In this document: piece after piece, positions 38,776-52,306 of the stretch
Numbering within the stretch: the first letter of the stretch is position 1
Layout of the letters: every line of letters begins with the position of its first letter
From: Struthio camelus
Lineage: Eukaryota; Chordata; Aves; Struthioniformes; Struthionidae
DNA length: 64,000 nt
NCBI RefSeq assembly: GCF_040807025.1
Contig: NC_090942.1
Span: forward strand, 208,404,640-208,468,639
Direction: 5' to 3'
The notes under the pieces: model-generated
Databases searched by the model: none
The model's input: the letters and a program-made list of their open reading frames with translations, nothing else
What the model was told of the DNA's origin: nothing
Made by a program: the position numbers and the translations under genes

Positions 38776-41700
38776 CAGCACTGCCCCTGGCTCTCCTGCC
38801 ACATTGCACTGGATGCCAGTTCCCTGTTTTTTATGGCGGTGTTGTCTCCATTTTGTGCTCGGCCAGCCTTTTCTTTGCAGGACGCATCTTGGAGAACCTG
38901 TGAGGCATCTTTATAACACTCGGTGATTGAGCACCGGCCCCATGGCCATTCCCTCCATCGGTAGGAGACAGAGGAGTTCGACCTGGCTTTAGCTGACCCT
39001 GAAAAAACTGCTGAAATTCTTGTTCATTCACCCTTCACTGAGCAGTTGAAAATCTTTCGATCTCTGCAGAATCTCCTCCCATTAATCATGCTCCCTCCTG
39101 GTTCCAGCCTATTATCTCTCCTCACTGTTAATTTTCTTAAAAATATAGTTGATAAGACTAAAAAAAGAGTGTGATCCAAATGACATCCTTATGTATGCAC
39201 AGGCCTGAGTTTCCCTTCAACTAGCTCTGACTTCGCCCAGATTTTGTACACAGCTGCTGAATTGCCGCCTGCTTAGCAGAAGGCAAATAATTTATATTTA
39301 AGTGACTGAATTGTTTCAAGGCAAATATTGTATTTACAACTTACTGAGTAAAACTTCAATAGTTTCTATATTCCAAGGAAAACTGGGCAGGGAAGATCTA
39401 GGACTTTCAATGAGGATGTCTTTCTCAGTCATTTCAGTTAATCCTGGAGAGTTTTTCCAAAAACCCTGTTATCAATTCAGCGGAAAGAAGTTGAGCTGGA
39501 GTGAAGGAAGCGTTCACCCCAGTATCTAATGACACCTCCTGCCCCTGGCCCAGCTGAGAAGCATTATAAATGAAGTCTAATTCCTTCCTTCCCAAAATGA
39601 AGACTGAACTAATGGAAAGTCCTGAAAACCGCTTCTCATTCTTAAAACACTCCACGATTACACGTAGCAAGAAAATCAATAGACAGGACGAAATCCACAG
39701 CTGTGCAACCAAGAGCAACCAGTAGAATTACAGTAGGACTTGATGTGCCCTAAAAATCTTATGATCTCTTTGTTCAGGCCTTATGATCATGGTCTTTCCT
39801 GTTTTTCTAGAAGAATAAGTCCTCAGTATGGAATGGGGAAGACATTATTCTGATATGATTCCAGAGTAGTTCTTACAAATAAATTTCTGTAATTACAGAT
39901 TTATGGAATTATTCTACTTCAACAGTTTACAAAAACAGGTTTGTAAATCATCTATTCTTTTTACTGTCTTTTCCAAGATAGAGTTGCAAAAATGTAGTTC
40001 TCAATCCCATTTCAAATATTGTAATTGTACAATGGAAATTAAAGAGAAAAAGACTGATGAACTATATCAGTCAAAGAAGTTTATATGTCTCTAACAACTC
40101 TGTGTGAATTCCTTATAGTAGTTCATTGTGGTGTGACACAAATATAGGTATATTTGTGTATAAAAAAATCTCTATTGATGTTCAACAGGCAAAATAGTGA
40201 TCTGAAGAGGCAATATTTAATACTCAACAAAGACCCTCTTGTGCAGCTGTTGATCCTAATTCTGTGTAGAATTTCATTCCACTGAAAAATCCTTTGCATC
40301 TTCCAGACTATTATCTTTTTCTGCTTTCAAGTTTTAATGACATCTGTTGAAATCACCCACGACCTTGCCCTGTAGCTCAGATCTGTAGGGGCATCAGCAT
40401 TAACCCTGAATGTTTAAAACTCTTTATAGGCTTCTTCCATTCATGACTGATTTAAAATAGCACAGATATTGGTAATATTATGTGCAGGTATTATATTTTG
40501 CTGAGAAGAAATATTACCTTTTGTATCTGGACTAATTAGATGTCCTTTATAACCATCACTTATTATTCCTTAAAGGCTCAAAACATAAGAATAATTTTCA
40601 TTTTAAAAATAAATGTTTCAAATAAATATCTGGTAATCAAATAGGAAAAAATAATTCAAATTTTCTATTATTGCTGATATCATTCGTTTTAAAACATTAT
40701 GATAGTTATTACTGTATAATGCAAATTTTCAGCTCCATCAAATTTCAGCCTCTGTATTACAGAGCAGATGTTTGAAATACCTTATCTTTGAGTGGGTAAA
40801 TGGCCAGGAGGATTGATCCTGGAACATTTGTTACCTCAGGCAAGAACTTCTGACTTGGCTAAAATGTCCACTTATGTTAGCTAAAACTACTGTGGGATGA
40901 TTAACTCGTATTTGTGGCCCAGTTACCACAGGCTGAGGACAGTATACTTACCCTGAGTCAGTAGTTTTTACATTCCCTTTTGCCACAAAAGCTCATCTTT
41001 GCTGTGAGTGTTTATGCTCCTCAAATCCCTATATTTATAGGTAAGTTGTTTTCAACTGCCCTTTAATCTTGCACACTTAGATTTTAACTATGGGCCCTAT
41101 ATACTAAACTAGAAGCCCCAGTTCTGCTGGTTTTCAAAATTCTTCATAAGCTATAGACCTGAAGAGAGCACTTCCTTGGCTTACAACTGCTTGTAACACA
41201 CGGTCAGGTAAGTACATCTCTAGCTGGTGAACGGATAAATTGCTGTGCAGTGTGTAACAGCTGATGTGCTGCTCTAAAATTGGCTATTATACTTCCTTTG
41301 TTTATCATTAATTTGGGATGACTAATTCTGTATGTGAGATATGGGAGTTTCATATTCAATTTTTTGATATCTTTGTTTTCTAATAGGCAGAAAATACTTC
41401 CTTCTTGGAATGTGAAAACTCATTCCAATTTAGGACAAAATAAAGCAAGTTCAAGATACCTCAGAAAGCAGGGTCTGGCATTTCATTAAATATTTTTGTT
41501 TATGCTACGCATTTCTAGGTGCTGTTTTGAGTTCGTTACCAGGATATGAATCACATGTTGTGTTTACCAGACTTTTTATTTCATTTTGGGATATGACAAT
41601 ACAGACAGCTCCTAGGCACCTAGGATTGCATATATATCACCCTTCTGAACTTTAGGCTGTAGTCTCCTTCCATCCTTCACTTTGCTTCCTCTTTGATTTT

Positions 41701-44700
41701 AACTCTTTCACACTGTTAATCTTTGCCTGTTAATTGTTCTTGATAGAAGCTTCAAATATAAAACACAATTACACTGTATTTTGTTATGATTATTTTATTT
41801 ACCTGTATTTTCTGAGTTATTTTTGCCAAGAATTAGTTGATTATAAATCTAGCCCAATACATCTAAGCAAGGAATATTAATCTTGAGTCCTATCCTTCTC
41901 AAAGAAACTCAGTTTTAACATGATCCTCCAGTGTGAGTTACAACTAGAACACACTAAATTTTATATAACTAGGACCACTCCTTCAAGAGAAACAAAGAGG
42001 GAAAAACATGATTATGTGGGGGAAAAGCCATAAATCCACTTACCTTCTGAGTGGCCTTGTTGCCCTAAAAATGAATATGTCCACTAGCAAGATTGCTGTT
42101 TGATTAACTCTCCTTAAGTCTAGGAGCTTTCCTGGGAAGAATTAACATGGGGAGGATAAAGAATTAATTTCTTTCAATCTTTCCACCTGTTATGACAGTC
42201 ATCCTCACAGAGGAATTAATCTTGGAATGCACTATGGAATACACTATTCTCTTATCTTTTATTTATGGTTTCATCTGGATGCTCTATGCACTTAATGCCC
42301 AGATCCTAGGATACTCTCCAGTTCGTAAAAAAGCTCTCTCCAGTTGTATCTCTGTACATTTTTCAGAACCCAGGTCTGTCCAGTACTCTAGCTCATGTAA
42401 AATGTAGTAATCTTGAAAATTTGGTCTCATATTGGAGGATTTTGTATATTTATAATCTGGTGTGGAAAGTGGATGAATATATATTAGAAAAGCTCCTTGT
42501 CTCTTCAACTAATCATTTAATCACACCTTACAGTCTAAGGACTCTGCTTTATAAATGCTTGCATTCTGAATAATTTTATTTATATGAGTAGCCTTGCTTG
42601 TAGTTAGTGGCTCAGTCTCTTTGTTTTAGTGACTAGCTATTCAAATGCTGGCTTTAACTTTGTTTCACTATCTCATGGTGTTGTTTGGGGTTTTTCCAGG
42701 TGGGAAAAGTAGTTTCTCACTGCCCTGTTTCTGCACACCCACCTCCTCTGCACGGTCCCACAACTTCCTTGGTAGTTGTTTTCTGTGGAAAATCGAAAAT
42801 GAGTTGAATTAAAAGCATTAGGACAAAAAATGGAAGTATTATATTGGTCTCAGTCTACTGTTAGACACAGAATACTCTCATCATTGAAGCCCCTCTTATG
42901 GCAACTCCCTTATATGCACATTATAAGCAAGATCTACACAAGCCCTTCCTTTCCTTCATCTGAGGCTACTTCCTTCAGCACAGGGATCTATACAGAGGAA
43001 ATCCATTCAAAACCAGGAACAAATTGGCCAGAGAAAGTACATCCAGAGCTGAAGATAGAATGTGAGTCCTGATCATCCACCTAAGACCTCATTATACAGT
43101 CTAGGACTATTGAAAGGGTATTTCTTTTACTAGGTGTAAGGAACTAATATAAATAACAAAACCAGCTGCTTGATCCATGCTGGTGCCACCTCTGCTCTCT
43201 TCTCACGATATGAGAGGAAGAACAAATAATCTACCCTGTCATTAGAAAAGATATGAGCCTTTGCGGTGATCCTGTGGTACTGGCAGCAGTAGAAATAATC
43301 TTAGGATGCAGGAATTTGTTTCTGTTATGATTCTGATGGCAAAGCACATAATGACTGATTGGAAGAAAGTCTGCTTTGTTGTTCTGCCCAGAGCAAGCTG
43401 ATAAAAAGTGTGATCCTTGGACACCTGTCAGTCATTCAGATCTCAGTGGCGATGGCACAGATCAGACTTTTCTAAGATCCAGAGTCTCACAAAGTGCAGT
43501 GCACTTTTAGGGAGCTTGGCAGCGTTGCTGACACAAACATACCATAGTCAGGAGTCAGATCCCACAGAATCATAAGATTTACTTTATAATGCTGAGATTG
43601 AAGGGTGGTCTGTTTTAATTTGCCTTCTGATTTTAATCTTTTAGTTCTTAGTTTCAGTGTTCAACATACGAAGGAGAGGAATGCAGGGTCAGTTTAATTT
43701 AATACCAGATGAAGATTTCCTCACAGTGACTCTAACTGGGTTTGGTCTGTCAGGGAAACAGTGGTGATCCATTATCTGACTGTACTGAAGCTTTTCAGAG
43801 CAAATAACCTGCAATTAGACTACTGGGAATGCTTCCGTACTAAACTGACATTCCAAATGAGCTAGTAGGTAGTCTATGTTTAATTTTTTATGGTTTTCCA
43901 TATTCTAGAGAAGGAATACATCTTAGGTAATGAAGACAGTTTGTCAGAAGAACTACAATGAAAAAAATTTCCAGGCACACACACCACACAAGTGCCTTGT
44001 TTCCAGAAAAATGGCAATGTTTGCAATGTACTTCAGGTGGCTAATGCATGGTACAGGAGCCCAGGAATGCACTGAATGAAAACTCTAGCCATACTTATTA
44101 AAAGTCAGGACACTTTCTATTTCTCATTTCTTTTTAGATTTTAAAAGCACGGCAGTTATTTCCAAGAAGCCAAGAAAATGGAGCACATTCTAATTCCATT
44201 TACAGTATGATTAAAAAAATATAAAACCATTCACTTTGTGGAATTATACCGGGGTAAAATACCAGCAGGAATGAAATAAGAACTAGGTTCAAAAGCTCTT
44301 CTTCAACTGTATCCATAAAATTTTCAACCCAGTAATATATAGGCAGTGGAACCATGGACTAAAAGGCAGTGAGTCCCTCCTCAAAGGTCTTACTATTTTC
44401 ATATAAAAGCAAAGTCAAAAATGGACAAGCAAGCATAAGAATTCAAGTAAGAAAATGGCAATCCTGGTGAGTATTACTTGCAACAGACCAATTAATGACC
44501 TAATTGTTGTCTTTCTCTACCTCAGCACCATAGCAAAGGTGAGTGTGAAAGTAAACACTGAGGCAGCTTTGATACAGATAGGAAGATTTTTCATGATCAT
44601 TAGGGGTGGTATAGAGAAGGCATGAAAGTTTTCATTTTTGTGCTGGGCCATAGAGAACTGACAGCAATAGTAGGCTGATTTGAAGTAGGGGCTGATTTGA

Positions 44701-46824
44701 GTTAGGAACATATTTTAGGTAATAAATATGGAGGGGGGAATTACAGAGTGTCTTGACAGTAAAAATACATCATTCTTATTAGAAGTCCTGAAGATCAAGT
44801 GATTTACAGGCAGGATAAAGACCGTGTCTACAATGATCACTGCAGATAGATACTGAAGGGAACACTCCAACACATTTATTTAATCTTACAGTACAAGTTT
44901 AGCCTCCAGTTTTAATGTAATTGTCATGACCATTTCCACCAGGCATCTATTGCATTACTTGGGGTTTTTTTTGTTAAGAAGAAAGCAAGACTGAGCTCTG
45001 TCTCTGATACTGCTGTTGAAAACTGAATGAACTCAGATTGAGGAAAGTAAATCATATTAGGGTACGTTACGCATCCTCCTCTGTGCCATGCCCAGTCTAA
45101 AAATAGGTGGATCTGTTTTGGCATCTCAAGTTTGGGATTTAGCATGGAGCTGTAGAGATTCAACATTTTGCCAGTGGAAGTCTATCCTTACGGTAATCAA
45201 GATGTGGGTCATTACATTGGAATTTAACCACCTACTCTATAAAGCTGGCTGACAAGTAGGGTTACCACTTATGAAGACTTTGTTTGGTTTGGTTTGATTT
45301 GGTTTCAGTCTGAGTCAGACAATACTCAGATTTTTGTAACATTTAAAGAACTCCCAATACCTAACAGCTACTCAGAGAAATCAACATCTCTGACAGCTTC
45401 ATTGCTATCAGCAAAAAATGTTAATTCTTTTGGTCTCACCTGCTGATTAGATGCTCTGCAGCTTCTGTGATCAATAATCTCTGGACTCAATCACTGGCTA
45501 AGAAGCTAAGAACAGCTAAGAAGCTGTTGTAGTAACAGAAAATGTTTATTGAAAATAAAACGTTTCAAGGGAAGAGGTTATTTTGGACTAACTGAGCAGG
45601 ATTTTCCCCACGACACATTTTCAAAGTCTACATAGTTTAGTCCAATGACATGGAGAAGTACTCAAGTTCTTAACAAGATAGTTAATGAGTGAATGAATGA
45701 CTAATCACATTAGTGTTGCTCTCCACATAGGACTATGTTGAAAAACATACCTTTTTTTATTTTATCAGAAAATTCTTCTACTTAGCAGAGTCCTGGTATC
45801 CTACAGAAATTCTGATAAATAGTGAAAAAGCTGGTTGCATTATAATATATATCCAATATAGGTTATTGGAGATACTAATGTGAATAAATGAACTACATCT
45901 TTCAGAAATTTTTAACATAGTTTGTAGAGTCTTTGCAAGGAGATTTTGAAGTTCTTTGGGGTAGTAGTTTTCTATAGCTAGAGATCTGAAAAAGAGAATT
46001 CTAGCATAAAGCAACATCAAGTCAAATGGATCATGTGGCTAAACCAGATGAGAAAATGTCAATACGTTATTGTGCCTGGGCAAAGTTTGGCCCTGTCTTG
46101 CTTCAAACAGAAAGACTTAGTATTTTGAACCTTCTTTAGCATGCAGCTCATTTAAAAGTTCTGCCGTTTGCTATTGTGCTTCTACTTATCATTTATTAGT
46201 AGCTGTGGAAAATCCACTGGTGACTCACTGAAAAAAACTATTCTTTCAAATGTCAGTGAAACACTTTACTCTTTATTCCTTAGGTGCACAGGACCTGGAA
46301 ATTCCCTGCCTCAGTTGTCTCTCCATATTTTAATAATCTAAAAATACCGTCTGAGCTTCAGACTCAGACTTAACTCATAGCTTTAAATGACTCAAATAAC
46401 CATCAACCACATTTATCAAATGGCAGGAGATTAGTTTCAATTCTCTGAGGTTAAAGTGGGCACTACAATAACTAATCCTGTACATCTGCACATTAGTTTT
46501 GGCAACCTGACTACTCATTTTAGGTTCTCAGGCATTTTGTAATTCTCATTGGCATGATGCTCACTCACACTTCTAAATTTCATAATGTAAAAAGTAGGGA
46601 CAGTCCTTTTGGAACACTTGATCGTCCAGCAAAGCCCTTTTGTAGGTAACATTTTGAAGACATTTTTAGCCAATCAGTTTATTGATTCTTTTTTCTTTTT
46701 GAATGAATGTGCTAAAACTATGAATGAAGACAGTGATTAGTGGCATAGGATTTAAAGGAAAAAACTTAACTGGTGATTGTAGGGATTTGGGGTTGTCCTA
46801 TTGATGATATTTGGTTGGAGCTGG
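38776..46824. other. Intergenic, nothing assigned
   Basis: About 8 kb of AT-rich sequence. I see no exon of a known family, no CR1 copy and no RNA gene. A short TTTGG-type simple repeat lies near 45282-45305. Confidence 0.5.
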
Positions 46825-46873
46825 AATACCAGCACTGTGTGATCTGGGCACTAGATCACACAGTGCTGGTATT
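46825..46873. repeat. Perfect 21-bp inverted repeat (hairpin)
   Basis: Arms 46825-46845 and 46853-46873 are exact reverse complements, separated by the 7-base loop GGGCACT (46846-46852). The left arm begins AATACCAGCACTGTG. If transcribed it would form a 21-bp stem. Flanking sequence shows no transposon ends. It may have arisen by template switching. Confidence 0.96.
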
Positions 46874-47597
46874 AGGCACTAGGAGGCCATTTGCAGTGGA
46901 TACTCTTTTGTCAGATTTATTGGCTCAAGAGTTAATCTGCAAACTTCACTTGAGCGTATTACACTAGAACTGTTGAAAAATATTTGCACTTTCAAATCTG
47001 CGACTGTCTTTAATGAGTTTGGTGATATTATTGGTGTGTAAATTAATATTTAGTGATGATTTCACTGATATTTTTAGGTTCCTCTTTTAAATAGACACCA
47101 ATAAATTTTCAGTATCACAGATTTGAGGACTAATTTGAGGTACTTAACAAACTGCCGGAAATTAATGCATCCAAAATGGCAGACAACTTTTAAATTCGGG
47201 ACTAGTCTTTCTCAGTTTTACTATATACTCTGTAAGAAAAATTGCTTAGTTAGGTAACATATATCTATGAGGACAAATTAACTAATGCTTGCGAAACATT
47301 TAGAAGCTGGAAGACTAATTTTGAGAATTTCAATTACCAATTAGTTACTGTGAATTCTGAGAAAATTCAGCTAAATAAAATTTTTGACAAATATTTTGTT
47401 CACTGAAAAATGCAGTTTCTGTGCACTTGAACATATTAACAAATCTGAACTGGGCTGAAAGAATATAATTTTCAGACTAGATCCACAAAAATCAGCAAAA
47501 TGAGGGCAGTGTGCTATATGTTCTTCCTCAGCAGCCCACATCTTAGGCTAATTAGGTTCTTTCTGAAAGACCTACTGGATGAAAATCAGCCATTTTT

Positions 47598-47645
47598 CAA
47601 AGAATCACAGAATCGTAGATTAATTTAAATTGGAAGGGTCCTCTT
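47598..47645 (-). mobile_element. Eroded CR1 3' tail
   Basis: The sequence AGAATCACAGAATCGTAGAT followed by TTGGAAGGGTCCTC matches the inverted CR1 3' tail and the start of its 3'UTR. Only about 50 bases are recognisable. Confidence 0.6.
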
Positions 47646-48634
47646 TGATAACAAAGACAAACTCGAAAGACTTTAGTTCAGATCAAATCAATGTTTTTTT
47701 CAAATTGTCTTGTTCCCACTTAACCAAAAAAATCAGTTATTCACACAGCTTTTGTAAAAACCACACATTTATCTGGTGCACAGCAAATCATATATCCTAT
47801 AATTTAAGTCACTTACAGTTTATTTTGCCATATGTTTTTTTTTTCTTCACGTCAGCCTTGAATGGGAAATCAATCTTTTCTTCCTGTTATTTATTCTTTT
47901 CCTGTAAATGATAATGAAGTAGTGCTGCTAAAATTGCACAATAGGGCAAAACAATCCTTATGCTTTGATAGTGTTAGAGAACAGTATGCACTTCCAAAGT
48001 TGTTTTTTTGCTACTACTGGAACAGCATTAGGAAAAATGCATGATCATGTAAGATCTGTTCATGTGCGTCAGTTAACTTTCTGCTTTTGGATTTGGAAGG
48101 TAAACAACATATTGTATAAGAACAATAATATAGTCTATAAGAATAAATCTTCACTGCTGTCTTCACTGCTATCACAAAAGTGACTTCTTGACAGTGTAAA
48201 TTAGACTGCAGTGAACTATGCTGCCAGGGCTAGGCCACGATCATTACCTGAGCTAGCCTGCTGAAATCTGGCTTGCATTTCTTTTTACTGCACCACAGCC
48301 AGCAATGTTACTGCTGTGTAGTTAAAAAAGTAGTACTGGAAGGCTCTGCCTGTCTCCATCTGGTAATAGCAGAGGACTTGTTAAAGTAAAAGTGCCGGGT
48401 AATAATAGTAAGCTGCTGATGCCTCACACTACAGAGTACAACACAGCCCTGTGGCGTCTGCAAGTCTGGCCTGCCATTCCAGTGCATCCCCACATCGGAT
48501 ATTCAGGCTAACCCTGATTAAGTGTGCACGACACATCAGTAATGCAACCTGGAGATTTTTAATAGCGCTAAAAGTGAATGTGCTTCACACTCATTATCCC
48601 ATCCTTGTTTGTATTTACCCAGATTTAAAGGGCA

Positions 48635-49312
48635 AATAGTTATGGGAGATTTAAACTACTTACATATAGCCTGGATCAATTTCTCACCAAGAAAAGAAGT
48701 AGTTATAAAATTTTTAAATGAAATCCTCTGAAATGTTAGGCTCAATATGCTGTGGCAGCCAAAAAAAGCCAACAAAATGCCAGGCATCATCAGGATCAGT
48801 GTTGAGAACAAGGTGGAGGGCATTGTGTTGCCACTATATAAGACCTTCCTGTGTCTACTTCTTGAGTACCTTCAGCAGTTTGGTTCTCCAGATCTGAGAA
48901 AGGATGTAGTGACACAGAAGGGAAATTAAAATGATTAAGGGAATGGAGTAGCTACCAAATGAGGAGTTTGAAGAAAAGAAGATTAAGAAATTGGTGTAAC
49001 TAAGTTTGCAAAATCATGAAGGCTGTGGATAAGTTGAATGTAAGCTGGTATTTCCCAAATCCTACAATGTTAGAACTAGAGCATTGAATGAAACTAGTAG
49101 GAGATTGGTTTAAAACAGACAAATGAAAACTTTTCTTGCAGAACGAGACATGAATATCTGGAACTTGCTACTACAAAAGGCTGTGAAAGCAGACACTATC
49201 AGTCAAAAACTCACCAGACTGATGTGCCCTCCCTAGATATCACCTCCTACCAGCATTGCTAAGAGACAGAACCCTGAGCTAGATGGGTCATATAGGTATT
49301 TGTATGTTATGT
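48635..49312 (+). mobile_element. Ancient CR1 LINE with internal deletion
   Basis: A highly diverged CR1-type LINE in + orientation. It starts with an endonuclease remnant (VMGDLNYLHIAW, like MGDFNLPDI, at about 48639-48680). It then jumps directly to the C-terminal part of ORF2 (QYAVAAKK near 48748, then LYKTFLCLLLEYLQQFGSPD, like the LVRPHLEYCVQFWSP segment). It continues through AACTAAAATGATTAAG-like sequence to a tail with GAGCTAGATGGGTCATATAGG. The tail is unlike that of the younger copies, which points to an older amniote CR1 lineage. Most of the endonuclease and reverse transcriptase is absent. Confidence 0.8.
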
Positions 49313-51469
49313 GGAGAAGCAATTAAGCAAAATTAAATGAAAATGGAAAAACCTGTACTTAATAGTTCAACCAGGGCTTTGTGCTCCTTGAGTTAGGTAC
49401 TCCAGGAGTTATGATTCAAAACTATATTAATAATTTCTCATGCAGGAGGAACTGTCTGCCCTTTAGCAGAGGGATAAGAGCATTCATCCGGGGCATCAGT
49501 GAACCTAGACTCAGCTCCTTACTTTGCTGGTTGTACAAATTTGATATTGTGTCTTCTAGCCAAATTCTCTAATTCTCTAATAACCAGAAGTAGATCTCTC
49601 ATGCTGTGAATTCCTCGTCAGTTTGAAGGGTTTCAGTTTCTGGAAAACAAGTGGCTTAATACTACACAGAAACAACTCTTATCCAAGTGCAAGTCAGAGA
49701 TTGATGCATGTAATGTTTCCTGACAAGAACTGGTCAAAAATGTTTAATTCAGAATTATTTGGTTAATTTCAAATTATTCTTTATAGAAAAGAAACCTTCA
49801 CAGAAAATGATGTACCATAATATTTTGTTAATTTTTTTAAACAAAGCTAAAATACATTGCTTCACAGTTCATCTTTCCTCCTCCAGTACTAAATCAAAAC
49901 AAAAATCTGCAAACCTTTTTTTCTAACCATTTATCTAAGCTTGGAATTTTAATAGTCTTGTTATTTGATCATAACAGAGTTATTTTGCATAGTCAGAGCT
50001 TTCCATGACAGCTTAGAACATGCTTTATAAGTTATTTTGCAGTGGAAAGAAGTAAACAAATAGCTAAGCTTAATGCATGAGCTCTGTGAAACTTCCAGTA
50101 AATATTTGCCATGGGTTACTTTCTTTCAGGAATTTCCATTTTATATACCAAGGGAACCAGAGGACAAGTGTTTTATTAATCTGAAATATTCTATCACAAA
50201 TATGGACAGATATTTTCTAACTTATGCATATGATAAATCACCCTTCAGATCTAAGCAATGAAAGTGGACTGAACAGTCTGGAAGGCACTGAAGCTTTAGG
50301 ATGATGTGACTTGAAATCTTCCCTTTGCTGACTGTCCAGTGGCCTTACTGACTTCACGATCACTACTAGCATACAAAGCGGCTAAAAGAAGATGCTCTTA
50401 CCATACCTGAGTCTTACCAAAATACTCAGGTATAAAGTCTATTTTGATTTAGACCTGTGTCATTCTGGTGAGAACTTTAAAGATTATGAATCAAAGTGAA
50501 GTATGAAGCATCACATGGCGAGTCTAATTTATCACATATAGAAGCATATCTTGCATTTTATGTGGTTTTTTCTGTGACAAATATTACATTTTTTTTCTTT
50601 TCCTATACGCCTTCCAATAACCTGAATCTGGTTTCCTCACCTGGAAGAAAGTATGTGCTAATGACTCCCACTGGCTTGTAGTGCACCTTCAATTGCCAAG
50701 AGAGACAGTAGGAAAGTTAGGGTGATTAAACAATCTTGATCTTTTAATGGAAGGTTAATCGCTGGCATCAGTCATGGAATGGCAAGCCCCTTTCAAGATT
50801 CATTATACAGTTAGCAGAACGATGCTGATTTGCAGCAGCTGTTTTATGTGCCTAGTGCTTATGAAATACCTGAAAACAGTTAGCTACAGAGATGAGCATT
50901 GGATTTGAAGCAGTGTATCTTCCAAAACCTTCCACTTGATCTAGCAGGGATTTTAGTGAATAGGTAGGACTGCCTTTACGCAATATTTATTAGAGTAATG
51001 AAATAAACTCAGTAAGCCACTATATGCAGTCTTCAGACAGCTAAAGTTTGTACATGTATCAACAACAATGGGCTGCAGAAGATGACTGAGCAAGAATCAA
51101 ATATCTGTAACAAGGAATTTTTTTGTTGTTGTGATGTTTTAAATACTCTAGCTGAAGCAGTGACTTTTCACCTGTATTTTCCTTACGTATGTTTCACATA
51201 TATCAACTCCTGGATGTTTCCTTACTCAGACATTGACCAATAACTGACTTTTTCCTCTGATGGTCTTTAGCAGGAGAAGTACTTGTTTGTTTTATTGGGT
51301 CTATGGGTACTCCACAACACATAATGGTTAGCCTACCTCTTGGGAAAGTGCAGATTTCAACGGGCACCTAGGTGAGAATTAACTCTAGGTTAATATGTTG
51401 TTTTTCAGCATCTATTGACAATAAAAAGGAACTACTTTTATTGGGACATTTGGCAGGAGTTCTAAAAAG

Positions 51470-51496
51470 CAGAGAGAGAGAGACAGAGAGAGAGAA
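51470..51496 (+). repeat. GA microsatellite
   Basis: An imperfect (GA)n run is interrupted by one AGACAG unit. Confidence 0.9.
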
Positions 51497-52094
51497 GATT
51501 CGTTAATATCACTTAGAGAATACTTGAACACTGTGAAATAGTAAACTCCATAAGGAGACTGGCAATAGGGAGGGAGGCATCCCACAAACTCACCTCTCTA
51601 TCTTATGGCCTGCCCTATGACAGATCAGATGAGAAGTCTTTATGCCAAAGGATTGTTGTCCATTCCCCATCTGATCTCCATTCTGAGAAGAGAGCTTACC
51701 AGGAAAACGTCCAAATCCTAGCTTTCAGTTTGCATCTCTTCTGATACCAGAGAATTTGGAGGGAGATTTTGCAAAGCAATGTAACATCACATGCCCTTTG
51801 CTACAGTGCTTCATACAGATGGCATATCTGATCTAGACAAAAAGTTAGTGCAAAATTGTGTGTATATTTGAGAAGTGCTGAACTCATCCAATAGGAAACA
51901 GTGATTCATATACAAAAGGCATGTATTCTGCCTTTCTACAGCCTTGCTAAAGTAAGAATTAGACCAATTAAGTATACAACCTTTCATAAAACCATACACT
52001 AGTAGTTGAACTAAGAAGTATGTTTTTGACTCCAGTTGCCCTAAACATCTCAATGGCCTCTGCTTTCTGCTCTTGTACCCTTCTCTTTTGTTAG

Positions 52095-52306
52095 GTCGGT
52101 TGGTTTAGGGCATTGATGGACAATCTCAATGTTCTGAGATTGCAGAAACAGATTGAGGAAGATATAAAAGAGATATACCGTAAATACATCTGGTCAGATG
52201 TCTACAGCCCCCTCCCTAAGAGGGAAGGCTGGCGATACCTCTTCCAGAAGCAAAACAGTCTTTATGCCATTAAGAGAACTATTATAAAGGATGGATGCCT
52301 TTCAGC
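52095..52306 (+). CDS. Candidate 212-nt exon of unknown gene
   Basis: A pyrimidine-rich acceptor (CCCTTCTCTTTTGTTAG ending at 52094) precedes a frame open for 70 codons. A good donor (AGC/GTGAGTG at 52307) follows just where the frame would end. The peptide has a charged, helix-like first half (LRLQKQIEEDIKEIYRKYIW) and an aromatic and basic second half (SPLPKREGWRYLFQKQNSLY). I do not recognise a family, and it is not MMP-like. It could be an exon of an unannotated gene, a decayed gene fragment or chance. Confidence 0.25.

Noticed and set aside
38307-38809. Minus-strand Gly/Pro/Arg-rich frames that look collagen-like
   Set aside because: They arise from translating the 34-bp GC-rich minisatellite; there is no true Gly-X-Y register or gene structure.
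49440-49560. tRNA-derived SINE head
   Set aside because: A and B box resemblance is weak and no body or tail of a known SINE follows.
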